From contig AP026073.1 in the NCBI GenBank assembly GCA_024349765.1, forward strand, positions 5,022,001 to 5,086,000: a stretch of 64,000 nt of DNA, written 5' to 3'. Positions 56,428 to 64,000 of this stretch are shown here, one piece after another. The stretch's first letter is position 1; the number at the start of each line of letters is the position of its first letter. The translations under genes were made by a program, and so were the position numbers. This DNA is from Streptomyces nigrescens. GTDB taxonomy: Bacteria > Actinomycetota > Actinomycetes > Streptomycetales > Streptomycetaceae. The notes under the pieces were generated by a model. That model did not search any database, was not told where the DNA came from, and saw only the letters and a list, made by a program, of their open reading frames with translations.

Positions 56428-57452
56428 CTGCCGCCCTCGGCCGCCGCGGCGGGATCGCCCTCCCGCCGCGGCTCCGGTTCCGGTTCCGCGCCCCACCGCC
56501 GGGCCAGCACCGCACACACCATCAGCTGCATCTGGTGGAAGAGCATCAGCGGCAGCACCGCCAGGCCGGCCTGGGCGCCGAACAGCACGCTGGCCATCGG
56601 CAGACCGGCCGCCAGGCTCTTCTTGGACCCGGCGAAGGTGATCGCGATCCGGTCCGCGCGGCCGAAGCCGAGCCGGCGCGCGCCGTACGACGTCCCGGTC
56701 AGCATCACCGCGAGCAGCACGGCCTCCACGCCCAGCAGGCACAGCAGCCGCAGCGGCGAGACCTGGTGCCAGATGCCCTGGACCATCCCGGTGCTGAAGG
56801 CGCTGTAGACGACGAGGAGTATCGAGCCGCGGTCCACGTAGCCGAGGGCCTTCTTGCGGCGGGTGAGGAACGGCCCGATCCAGCGGCGCAGCAGCTGCCC
56901 GGCCAGGAACGGGAGCAGCAGCTGGCAGACGATCGAGACCAGCGAGCCGGCCGAGAACCCGCCGCCGTCCCCGTGCAGCACCAGCCCGGCGAGCAGCGGG
57001 GTGACGACGATGCCGACGAGGCTGGAGAAGGAGCCGGCGCAGATCGCGGCCGCGACGTTGCCGCGGGCGAGGGAGGTGAAGGCGATCGACGACTGGACCG
57101 TCGAGGGGACCAGGCACAGGAACAGCAGCCCGGTGTAGAGGGCGGGCGGCAGGACGTACGGGACGAGCCCGCGGGCGGCCAGGCCGAGCACCGGGAAGAC
57201 GGCGAAGGTGCAGGCCAGGACGGTCAGGTGGAGCCGCCAGTGACGCAGGCCGGCCATCGCCTCGCGGGTGGAGAGCCGGGCGCCGTAGAGGAAGAAGAGG
57301 AGCCCGACGGCTCCGGTGGAGGCGCCGTCGGCGACCGTGGCGGCCGGTCCGCGGGCGGGCAGCAGTGCGGCCAGGGCGACGGTGCCGACCAGCGCCAGGA
57401 TGTAACCGTCCACGGGCAGCCACGAGGGCGGCTTGGGCAAAGGGCGGCGCAT
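56310..57452 (-). CDS. Bile-acid:sodium-symporter-like (SBF-like) membrane protein
   Basis: 380 residues, about ten helices, PF13593-like (YfeH/RCH1 type): GAVGLLFFLYGARLSTREAMAGLRHWRLHL, LCLVPSTVQSSIAFTSLARGN, CAGSFSSLVGIVVTPLL, ITFAGSKKSLAAGLPMA. Natural substrate unknown for bacterial members. The last 40 or so residues form a hydrophilic Ser/Thr/Glu tail encoded opposite the sialidase C-terminus. Divergent from a LysR gene that probably controls it. ATG start behind GAAGAGAGACC. Confidence 0.87.
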   Translation of the reverse strand: MRRPLPKPPSWLPVDGYILALVGTVALAALLPARGPAATVADGASTGAVGLLFFLYGARLSTREAMAGLRHWRLHLTVLACTFAVFPVLGLAARGLVPYVLPPALYTGLLFLCLVPSTVQSSIAFTSLARGNVAAAICAGSFSSLVGIVVTPLLAGLVLHGDGGGFSAGSLVSIVCQLLLPFLAGQLLRRWIGPFLTRRKKALGYVDRGSILLVVYSAFSTGMVQGIWHQVSPLRLLCLLGVEAVLLAVMLTGTSYGARRLGFGRADRIAITFAGSKKSLAAGLPMASVLFGAQAGLAVLPLMLFHQMQLMVCAVLARRWGAEPEPEPRREGDPAAAAEGGSYLPGPVTRSNDSPSTSGAGTEASSSRTPDSSASVSARR

Positions 57453-57668
57453 GGTCTCTCTTCGGTGGTCCGGCGGCTGGCGGGCGGTGCGGGGTGGACG
57501 GTGCCCCGTCCAGGGTGCCGGGCGGTGCGGCGATCGGGAAGCCCTCTTACCGTGGTCACTGTCATCATGAATGGCGATGGGCATGGATTGCGATGCGTCG
57601 GGTGGCCCGATGGTGTCTGGGTCCCTGAGCGCCGGCCGCCCCCGCCGCCCCCGTCCCCTGGAGGTGTC

Positions 57669-58532
57669 ATGTTCGAGCCCATGCAGCTGCGCACCTTCCT
57701 GGCGGTGGCGCAGACGCTCAGCTTCACGCAGGCCGCGCAGCGGATCGGACTGCGGCAGTCCACCGCGAGCCAGCACGTGCGGAAGCTGGAGGAGGCGGCC
57801 GGGCGGCGGCTGTTCGTCCGGGACACCCACGGCGTGGAGCTGACCGAGGACGGCGAGGCGATGCTCGGGTTCGCGCGCACGATCCTGGAGGCGAACGAGC
57901 GGGCCGCGAGCTTCTTCGCGGGGACCCGGCTGCGCGGGCGGCTGCGGTTCGGCGCGTCCGAGGACTTCGTGCTGACCCGGCTGCCGGAGGTCCTCGAAGG
58001 GTTCCGGCGGGACCACCCCGAGGTCGATCTGGAGCTGACCGTGGAGCTGTCGGGCACGCTGCACGAGCTGCTGGCGGCCGGGCGACTGGATCTCGTGCTC
58101 GCCAAGCGGCGACCGGAGGAGACCGGCGGCCGGCTGGTGTGGCGCGACCGGCTGGTGTGGGTGGGCGCCGAGCGGCTGCGGCTGGATCCGCAGCGGCCGG
58201 TCCCGCTGGTGGTCTTCCCGCCGCCCGCGGTGACCCGGGCCCGGGCGCTGGAGGCGCTGGAGCGGCAGGGCCGGGAGTGGCGGATCTCCTGCACCAGCGG
58301 AAGCCTCAACGGACTGATCGCCGCAACCCGGGCAGGTCTGGGCGTTATGGCGCATACCAAGGGCATGATCCCGCCAGGCCTGGTTCAGATTCCGCCACGG
58401 TCGGGTCTGCCGGAACTGGGAGGCGTGGATTTCGCTCTTCTCCATGGGCGGCGCGATCGCGCGGCCCGGGGTCCGGCGGAGGCACTGGCCGAGGCGATCC
58501 TGGCCGGCGGCGACCGGCTGCAGCTTCCGTAA
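57669..58532 (+). CDS. LysR-family transcriptional regulator
   Basis: 287 residues: helix-turn-helix at 1-62 (MQLRTFLAVAQTLSFTQAAQRIGLRQSTASQHVRKLEEAAG), then an effector domain (90-280; LRFGASEDFVLTRLPEVLEGFRRDHPEVDLELTVE). Starts behind GGAGGTG. Divergent from the SBF-like gene across 216 bases, the usual arrangement for a LysR activator and its target. Effector not evident. Confidence 0.9.
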   Translation: MFEPMQLRTFLAVAQTLSFTQAAQRIGLRQSTASQHVRKLEEAAGRRLFVRDTHGVELTEDGEAMLGFARTILEANERAASFFAGTRLRGRLRFGASEDFVLTRLPEVLEGFRRDHPEVDLELTVELSGTLHELLAAGRLDLVLAKRRPEETGGRLVWRDRLVWVGAERLRLDPQRPVPLVVFPPPAVTRARALEALERQGREWRISCTSGSLNGLIAATRAGLGVMAHTKGMIPPGLVQIPPRSGLPELGGVDFALLHGRRDRAARGPAEALAEAILAGGDRLQLP

Positions 58533-58793
58533 CGGCCTGACCACGGATGTTCCGCGAACAGCGCGGGTGATCCGGTGTCAGGTGCAGAGATTTGGTGCAG
58601 ATATGGTCCCGGCGTCGTGATCGTACGGCGTTGAACAGCCCGGATCGTGTCCCTGCTTCTCCGAAGTCATCCGTTTTCTCCTCTTGGCGCGTTCCCGCGG
58701 GGACACCTGCGCGCCATGGCAGGGGCCTGCCGGACCTCGTCCCCGTGGGGTACGGTCGCGGCCTTGTGAGCAACACCACGAGGAGCTAGGTCA

Positions 58794-60620
58794 TTGCGCG
58801 AGTTCACCGTCCCCCCTCTGGCGACCGCGCCCCGGGTCGGCGGGCTGGCGGATGCCGTGTACGACAACGCCGAGGCCGATCCCGGACGCGTCGCGCTGGC
58901 CCGCAAGGACGACGCGGGGAACTGGCAGGACGTCACCGCCGCCCAGTTCCGGGACGAGGTGATCGCGCTGGCCAAGGGCCTGCTCGCGCAGGGCGTCCGG
59001 TTCGGTGACCGGGTCGGCATCATGTCCCGCACGCGCTATGAGTGGACCCTGTTCGACTTCGCGCTGTGGTCGATCGGCGTCCAGTCCGTGCCGCTGTATC
59101 CGACGTCCTCCGCCGAGCAGGTCTTCTGGATGCTGCACAACGCGGGCGTCTCGGCGTGCCTGGTGGAGCACGAGGACCACGCGATGACCGTCGGCTCGGT
59201 CATCGACCGGCTCCCGCAGCTGCGCAAGCTGTGGCAGCTGGACGCCGACCCGGTGGCCGAACTGACCGCGGCGGGTGCGCACATCGACGACGACGTGGTG
59301 CACCGCCACCGGATGGCGGTCACCCCGGACGCCACCGCGACGATCATCTACACCTCGGGCACCACCGGCCGACCCAAGGGCTGTGTGATCACCCACGCCA
59401 ATTTCATGGCCGAGTCCGACAACATCGTCATGCGCTACGAGACGGTCTTCACCTCGAAGCCGAACGACGAGGCGGCGACCCTGCTGTTCCTGCCGCTGGC
59501 GCACGTCTTCGGGCGGATGGTGCAGGTCGCCGCGGTCCGCGGCCGGGTCAAGCTGGGCCACCAGCCCGAGCTGGCGGCCCGGGCGCTCCTGCCCGACCTG
59601 CAGACCTTCCAGCCGACGTTCATCCTGGCGGTGCCGTACATCTTCGAGAAGGTCTTCGCCGCGGCCCGGCGGAAGGCCGAGGCGGAGGGCAAGGTCGGGC
59701 CGTTCGACAAGGCCGTGGAGATCGCGGTCCGTTACGCCGAGGCGCAGGAGAACAAGGCGTTCGGCACCGGCCCGGGCCCCGGCGCCTCCCTGCGGATGCA
59801 GCACCAGCTCTTCGACAAGCTGGTCTACAGCAAGGTCCGTACGGCGATGGGCGGCCGGGTGCGGCACGCGATGTCCGGCGGCTCGGCGATGGGGCGCCGG
59901 CTCGGGCTGTTCTTCGCCGGTGCCGGGGTGCGGATCTTCGAAGGCTACGGCCTGACGGAGAGCACCGCGGCGGCCACCGCCAACCCGCCCGAGCGGACCC
60001 GCTTCGGCACGGTCGGCACGCCCGTCCCCGGCACGACCGTGCACATCGCGGAGGACGGCGAGATCTGGCTGTACGGCGGGCAGGTCTTCCACGGCTACCA
60101 CAACGACCCCAAGGCGACCGACGCGGTGCTGCACGACGGCTGGTTCTCCACCGGTGACCTGGGCGCCCTCGACGAGGACGGGTATCTGACGATCACCGGC
60201 CGGAAGAAGGAGGTGCTGGTCACCTCCGGTGGCAAGACGGTCTCGCCGGTGTCCCTGGAGGAACGGGTGCGGGCGCATCCGCTGGTCGCGCAGTGCATCG
60301 TCGTCGGCAACGACCGGCCGTTCATCGCCGCGCTGGTCACCCTCGACCCGGAGGCCGTCGCGCACTGGCTGACCATGCGCGGCAAGCCGGAGATGCCGCC
60401 GTCGGACCTGGTGCGCGACCCGGACCTGGAGACCGAGATCCGGCGCGCCGTGGTGGCCGCCAACACGCTGGTCTCGCAGGCCGAGTCGATCCGTACGTTC
60501 CGGATACTGGCCCACCAGTTCACCGAGGAGCACGGGCTGCTGACGCCGTCGCTGAAGCTCAAGCGCAAGGCGATCGAGACGGCGTACTCGGTGGAGGTGG
60601 ACGCGCTGTACAAGGGCTGA
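58794..60620 (+). CDS. Long-chain fatty-acid-CoA ligase (AMP-forming)
   Basis: 608 residues. P-loop-like YTSGTTGRPKG at 186-196, LPLAHVFGRMVQ, GYGLTESTAA, the A8 region DGWFSTGDLGALDEDGYLTITGRKKEVLVTSGGKTVSP and the C-terminal SLKLKRKAIETAY with the adenylation Lys. Activates fatty acids to acyl-CoA for degradation or lipid synthesis. Start is TTG with AGGAGC upstream; no better start exists in frame. A stem-loop follows the stop. The 260-base region upstream carries its promoter. Confidence 0.93.
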   Translation: MREFTVPPLATAPRVGGLADAVYDNAEADPGRVALARKDDAGNWQDVTAAQFRDEVIALAKGLLAQGVRFGDRVGIMSRTRYEWTLFDFALWSIGVQSVPLYPTSSAEQVFWMLHNAGVSACLVEHEDHAMTVGSVIDRLPQLRKLWQLDADPVAELTAAGAHIDDDVVHRHRMAVTPDATATIIYTSGTTGRPKGCVITHANFMAESDNIVMRYETVFTSKPNDEAATLLFLPLAHVFGRMVQVAAVRGRVKLGHQPELAARALLPDLQTFQPTFILAVPYIFEKVFAAARRKAEAEGKVGPFDKAVEIAVRYAEAQENKAFGTGPGPGASLRMQHQLFDKLVYSKVRTAMGGRVRHAMSGGSAMGRRLGLFFAGAGVRIFEGYGLTESTAAATANPPERTRFGTVGTPVPGTTVHIAEDGEIWLYGGQVFHGYHNDPKATDAVLHDGWFSTGDLGALDEDGYLTITGRKKEVLVTSGGKTVSPVSLEERVRAHPLVAQCIVVGNDRPFIAALVTLDPEAVAHWLTMRGKPEMPPSDLVRDPDLETEIRRAVVAANTLVSQAESIRTFRILAHQFTEEHGLLTPSLKLKRKAIETAYSVEVDALYKG

Positions 60621-60626
60621 GGCGTC

Positions 60627-60654
60627 CCGGGCCGGGGGGTTCGGCCCGGCCCGG
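60627..60654 (+). terminator. Stem-loop after the acyl-CoA ligase
   Basis: CCGGGCCGG (60627-60635) pairs with CCGGCCCGG (60646-60654), seven bases after the ligase stop. GC-rich and without T-run; a plausible terminator. Confidence 0.55.
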
Positions 60655-60729
60655 CTCCCCCGTGCGGCGGAGCCGGATCGGTCCCGGGCACGAGGACCCG
60701 CGGGCCGGCGGCGCAGCAGACTCCGCCGC

Positions 60730-61737
60730 ATGGACTCTCGCCGTCTCCCCCTCCTCGGCCGGATCGCGGTCGTCGCCTGCCTGCCCTATCTGGCGCTCAA
60801 ACTGCTGTGGGTGCTGGGTTTCGACGTCGGTGTGGTCGACAACCACCGCATCGGCCGCGCCGCCTGGTTCGCGGCCAACCTCTTCACCTTCCTGCTCGAC
60901 GCGGTCGCGGCGGCGGTGGCGCACACCCTGACCCGCCCGGGCGGCCGGCGTGCCCCGGCCTGGCTGCTGGCCTTCCCGCTGTGGATGGCCTCCGGGCTGC
61001 TGGTGCCGCTGCTGACGGGGCTGGTGGGCGGCAGCGTCGCCGGTCTCCTGACGGGCCGGCCGAATCCGCTGGCGGCCGGGGACTTCCTCGCGCCGTGGGT
61101 CTTCGGGGTGGTCTACGGCGGCTTCCTCGTGGAGGGCGTGACCCTGCTCGGCGCCTTCGCGGTGTACGCGCACCAGCGGTGGGGCGGTCTGCTGCGGCGC
61201 CCGGTGGACGCGCTGCCGGACACCGGCAGCCGGGCGCTGCAGCGGATCTTCCTGGTGCCCGCGGCGGTGCTGCTCGCCGTACTGGGCGGGGTGCGGGTGC
61301 TGTGGGGCGCGGGCTCGACGCTCGGGGTGCCGGCGGGTGACGCGGCCGGGCGTACGGTGCTGAGCGCCGCGGCGGACTGGTCGCAGGGCCTGCTCTCGCT
61401 CGCCGGCGCGGCCGGGCTGCTGCTCCTGGTCCTCCCGCGGCTCGGGCCCCGGCTGCGGGTGCGGGTGCCGCTCGCCCTGGCCTGGACGGGCGGGGCGTCG
61501 GCGTTCGCGTGCGGCGGTTGCCTGTGGCTGGGCCGGGCGGTGGCCGACGGCCTCTTCCCCGGTGCGCCGGCGGTCTCCGGCGGGCTGCCCGGCCTGGTGG
61601 GTGCGCTGGAGCTGTTCGCCGGGGTGGTGGTGCTCTGCGCGGGGAGCTTCACTCTCGGCGAACTCACGGCCGGCGTGCGCGGGAATGCGCCGGGGCGGAT
61701 GATCGTTGAACGATTCGGAACACGAACGTCGACGTAA
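60730..61737 (+). CDS. Multi-pass membrane protein, function unknown
   Basis: 335 residues with about eight hydrophobic helices (around 12-30, 46-65, 76-98, 112-135, 160-182, 205-228, 238-262 and 280-305). No family motif that I can name; similar proteins of unknown role are common in Streptomyces. The tail VERFGTRTST is hydrophilic. The start follows GGACTC rather weakly. The next gene begins 14 bases downstream, so the two may be cotranscribed although nothing connects their functions. Confidence 0.75.
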   Translation: MDSRRLPLLGRIAVVACLPYLALKLLWVLGFDVGVVDNHRIGRAAWFAANLFTFLLDAVAAAVAHTLTRPGGRRAPAWLLAFPLWMASGLLVPLLTGLVGGSVAGLLTGRPNPLAAGDFLAPWVFGVVYGGFLVEGVTLLGAFAVYAHQRWGGLLRRPVDALPDTGSRALQRIFLVPAAVLLAVLGGVRVLWGAGSTLGVPAGDAAGRTVLSAAADWSQGLLSLAGAAGLLLLVLPRLGPRLRVRVPLALAWTGGASAFACGGCLWLGRAVADGLFPGAPAVSGGLPGLVGALELFAGVVVLCAGSFTLGELTAGVRGNAPGRMIVERFGTRTST

Positions 61738-61751
61738 GGACCGATCCCCCC

Positions 61752-62585
61752 GTGAGCAAGGTTCCGTCCATCACGCTCAACAACGGCATCGCCATGCCGC
61801 AGCTCGGCTTCGGCGTCTGGCAGGTCGAGGACGACCAGGCGTTCACCGCCGTCGGCCAGGCCCTGGACGCCGGTTACCGCAGCATCGACACCGCGGCGAT
61901 CTACGGCAACGAAGAGGGCACGGGCAAGGCGCTCGCCGCCTCGGGCATCCCCCGGGACGAGCTGTTCGTCACGACCAAGCTGTGGAACTCCGACCAGGGC
62001 TACGACGCGGCGCTCCGCGCCTTCGACGCCTCGCTGACCAAGCTCGGCCTGGAGTACGTGGACCTCTACCTCATCCACTGGCCGGTCCCCTCCAAGGACG
62101 CGTACACCGAGACGTACAAGGCGTTCGAGAAGATCCTCGCCGACGGCCGCGCCAAGGCCATCGGCGTCTCGAACTTCCTCCCCGGGCACCTGGAGCGACT
62201 GCTGGGCGAGACCTCCGTCGTCCCGGCCGTCAACCAGATCGAGCTGCACCCGCATCTCCAGCAGGAGGAGTCCCGCGCCTTCCACGCCCGGCACGGCATC
62301 GCCACCGAGGCCTGGTCGCCGCTCGGCCAGGGCCGGGGCCTCCTCGACGACCCGACCATCGGCCGGATCGCCGCCAAGCACGGCAGGACGCCGGCCCAGG
62401 TGGTGCTGCGCTGGCACCTCCAGATCGGCAACGTCGTCATCCCGAAGTCCGTCACCCCCTCGCGGATCGTCGAGAACATCGACGTGTTCGGCTTCGAGCT
62501 GGACGGTGACGACCTCGCGACGCTGGCCGGGCTGGACACCGGCGAGCGCCTCGGCCCGGACCCGGCCACGTTCGACGTCGCCTGA
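61752..62585 (+). CDS. Aldo/keto reductase, DkgA/2,5-diketogluconate-reductase type
   Basis: 277-residue NADPH-dependent TIM-barrel reductase. Tetrad Asp46, Tyr51, Lys76 and His109 (SIDTAAIYGNE, TTKLWNSD, LIHWP) is complete. AKR signatures: GYRSIDTAAIYGNEEGTGKAL, KAIGVSNFLPGHLERL, VIPKSVTPSRIVENIDVF. GTG start. Reduces carbonyl compounds such as diketogluconate, methylglyoxal or larger ketones; specificity not evident. A stem-loop (62594-62631) follows. Confidence 0.93.
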   Translation: MSKVPSITLNNGIAMPQLGFGVWQVEDDQAFTAVGQALDAGYRSIDTAAIYGNEEGTGKALAASGIPRDELFVTTKLWNSDQGYDAALRAFDASLTKLGLEYVDLYLIHWPVPSKDAYTETYKAFEKILADGRAKAIGVSNFLPGHLERLLGETSVVPAVNQIELHPHLQQEESRAFHARHGIATEAWSPLGQGRGLLDDPTIGRIAAKHGRTPAQVVLRWHLQIGNVVIPKSVTPSRIVENIDVFGFELDGDDLATLAGLDTGERLGPDPATFDVA

Positions 62586-62593
62586 GCCCCGCG

Positions 62594-62631
62594 CACACGG
62601 CGCCTCCCGGACTCCCGGGCGGCGCCGTGTG
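62594..62631 (+). terminator. Terminator after the aldo/keto reductase
   Basis: CACACGGCGCC (62594-62604) pairs with GGCGCCGTGTG (62621-62631), with an inner CCCGG/CCGGG stem; followed by GTGTGTG. Confidence 0.8.
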
Positions 62632-62766
62632 TGTGTGCCCTCCGGCCCGAGTGGCGGGGTCGGCGGACGGCAGGAAGTGTGGAGGGATGAGCGTGCGGCG
62701 TCTCCCGGGCGCACCCGGCGGGCGGTTCGCGCGGCCCGGACCGCCCCTGCCCCCGAGGAGGCCACG

Positions 62767-63558
62767 ATGCCCGACGTCACCTCTCCCTACCAGCCCGGGA
62801 CCCCCTGCTGGGTCGACCTCGCGGCCCCCGACCAGCAGGCCGCCATCGATTTCTACGCGAGCGTCTTCGGCTGGACCGGTGAGATCGGGCCTCCCGAGAC
62901 CGGCGGTTACGCGGTGTGCCGGCTGAAGGACAGGCCGGTGGCCGGCATCATGGCCGCGATCGCGATGGACAACCAGCCTCCGCCGCCCACGGTGTGGACG
63001 ACCTATCTCGCGGCCGACGACGCGGACACCGCAGCGGAGGCGGTCAGCAAGGCCGGCGGCACGATCCTGATGCCCGTCACGGACGTGATGTCGCTCGGCC
63101 GGATGTGCATCGCGGCCGATCCGACGGGCGCGGTGTTCGGCGTCTGGCAGGCCGTCGACTTCCCCGGCGCGGGCATCGTCAACGAGCACGGCGCGCTGAT
63201 CTGGAACGAGCTCAACACCACCGACCGTTCCGCCGCGGCCGCCTTCTACCGGGCCGCGCTGGGCATCGAGGACGTCCCCCTGCAAGGGGCTGACAACTAT
63301 TACGCGCTCAAGGTGCACGACCGTGCCGTGGGCGGGATGCAGCCGATGTCCGAGCAGATGGCGCCCGATACGCCGTCGCACTGGCTGGCGTACTTCTCGG
63401 TCGCGGACACCGACCGGACGGTCGAGAAGGTGACCGCGGCCGGCGGTGCGGCGCTCCAGCAGCCGTTCGACATGATGGCCGGCCGGATGGCCGTGGTGAC
63501 GGACCCGCAGGGCGCCACCTTCGCCGTGATCACCCCGAATCCGCTGAACCAGGGCTGA
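62767..63558 (+). CDS. VOC-family (glyoxalase/bleomycin-resistance fold) protein, two tandem domains
   Basis: 263 residues made of two vicinal-oxygen-chelate modules (about 10-125 and 138-255): GTPCWVDLAAPDQQAAIDFYASVFGW and ALIWNELNTTDRSAAAAFYRAALGI start each, DPTGAVFGVWQ and DPQGATFAVITP end each. Relatives are called hydroxylases or resistance proteins without proof. Start ATG behind GAGGAGG. No partner gene suggests a substrate. Confidence 0.88.
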   Translation: MPDVTSPYQPGTPCWVDLAAPDQQAAIDFYASVFGWTGEIGPPETGGYAVCRLKDRPVAGIMAAIAMDNQPPPPTVWTTYLAADDADTAAEAVSKAGGTILMPVTDVMSLGRMCIAADPTGAVFGVWQAVDFPGAGIVNEHGALIWNELNTTDRSAAAAFYRAALGIEDVPLQGADNYYALKVHDRAVGGMQPMSEQMAPDTPSHWLAYFSVADTDRTVEKVTAAGGAALQQPFDMMAGRMAVVTDPQGATFAVITPNPLNQG

Positions 63559-63656
63559 AGACCCCGGCCGGGCCGTCGGGCCGGGCCGCAAGCGGCCTTG
63601 CCGGGCCGGCAACCCCGAAGTCCACGGCGCGCGGCGGTGATCGTAGGGTCGGAGCC

Positions 63657-64000
63657 GTGGCAACTCCTGGATGGATGCCGCCGACGGACACCGAGCGGCG
63701 GCTGTGCGAAGCGACGGCGCGTGGTGACGGGGACGGACAGGTCGCCGCGATCGCGGGCGAGGACCTGTATCTGGCGGCCCCGCAGCAGGGTCAGGACCCG
63801 CTGCCCGTCTACGACGATCCGGCGGTGGGCGGGACGTGCATCCCCGTCCTGACCCGCGGCATGCTGCCGCCGTGGCAGCCGCAGCAGGTCTTCGACCGGG
63901 TGTCGCTGGAGGAGCTGGCGCAGGACTGGCCGAACGACAAGTGGCGGCTGGCGGTCAATCCGGGCACGCCGTGCGCCGCGTACCTGGCGGCCACGCCCGC
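63657..64000 (+). CDS. SseB-like domain protein, N-terminal part
   Basis: The frame starts at a GTG behind TCGGAG and runs out of the window after 114 residues. RLCEATARGDGDGQVAAIAGEDLYLAAPQ, then GTCIPVLTRGMLPPWQPQQVF, SLEELAQDWP and KWRLAVNPGTPCAAYLAA resemble SseB N-terminal domain proteins of Streptomyces, several of which are linked to ESX-type secretion loci. The call is tentative because the C-terminus is missing. Confidence 0.6.
   Translation, partial: MATPGWMPPTDTERRLCEATARGDGDGQVAAIAGEDLYLAAPQQGQDPLPVYDDPAVGGTCIPVLTRGMLPPWQPQQVFDRVSLEELAQDWPNDKWRLAVNPGTPCAAYLAATP

Noticed and set aside
57453-58544. Minus-strand frame upstream of the SBF-like gene, opposite LysR
   Set aside because: The frame continues beyond the SBF start over the LysR gene but has no transporter features there; the start at 57452 agrees with the first helix.

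Overview
The window is a stretch of chromosome from a high-GC, sporulating actinomycete, almost certainly Streptomyces or a close relative. Reading frames have the extreme third-position G/C of that group. There are two SsgA-like proteins, a family confined to morphologically complex actinomycetes. There is also a WhiJ-type developmental triad (anti-sigma-like ATPase, DUF397 protein, XRE/DUF5753 regulator), and a MutA/MutB/MeaB set of the actinomycete type. I see no integrase, transposase, CRISPR array, phage module or biosynthetic assembly line. Content is mostly core and accessory metabolism, regulation and cell-envelope functions.

Layout. 0-3 kb: a leftward lipid-catabolic operon (alpha-methylacyl-CoA racemase, a 44-codon coupled small ORF, acyl-CoA dehydrogenase, the start of a thiolase). 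3-10 kb: YjbR-like protein, MgtC-like membrane protein, a NanT-like sialate symporter, a saccharopine-dehydrogenase-like oxidoreductase, endonuclease V, an amidase and a YciI protein. 10-15 kb: a sugar/amino-sugar locus (MFS sugar porter divergent from SIS isomerase, class II aldolase and DeoR regulator). 15-20 kb: a small secreted protein, a KstR2-like TetR regulator, a FUSC-type membrane protein, a MarR regulator and a secreted beta-propeller. The 13.7-22.7 kb part is unusually rich in short tandem repeats, several anchored on gene 3' ends. 21.5-31.4 kb: two SsgA-like paralogues bracketing a TetR regulator and two PH-domain membrane proteins, then a polysaccharide deacetylase, a response regulator/kinase/GerMN-lipoprotein operon, a DUF1992 protein and a secreted propeller-type protein. 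31.5-36.7 kb: mutA-mutB-meaB (methylmalonyl-CoA mutase and its GTPase chaperone). 37-43 kb: LysR, the WhiJ-type triad, a DUF574 methyltransferase, a degenerate ABC ATPase overlapping a second methyltransferase. 43-45 kb: a protein of near-identical Ig-like, cysteine-bearing repeats without a signal peptide. 45.5-50.2 kb: a choline-to-betaine type operon (aldehyde dehydrogenase, APC permease, GMC oxidoreductase). 50.2-51.3 kb: an orphan TPP riboswitch pointing antisense into the end of that operon, a tRNA-Leu(GAG) and a complex palindromic repeat. 51.3-64 kb: chorismate mutase, FdhD, a MarR/quinone-oxidoreductase pair, a secreted sialidase overlapping a bile-acid-symporter-like gene tail to tail, LysR, a long-chain acyl-CoA synthetase, a membrane protein, an aldo/keto reductase, a VOC protein and the start of an SseB-like protein.

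How the genes relate. The racemase/dehydrogenase/thiolase operon, acyl-CoA synthetase and methylmalonyl-CoA mutase set are connected steps: activation, beta-oxidation of branched acyl-CoAs, and interconversion of methylmalonyl- and succinyl-CoA, which also feeds polyketide precursors. The sialidase and the NanT-like symporter could supply and import sialic acid, although no sialate lyase, kinase or epimerase lies in the window. SsgA-like proteins, the WhiJ triad, PH-domain proteins, the deacetylase and the GerMN two-component operon all point to envelope and sporulation control. The least ordinary items are the orphan TPP riboswitch, the gene-end-anchored tandem repeats, the ABC ATPase lacking its catalytic motifs, the signal-less Ig-like repeat protein and the palindromic element beside the tRNA.
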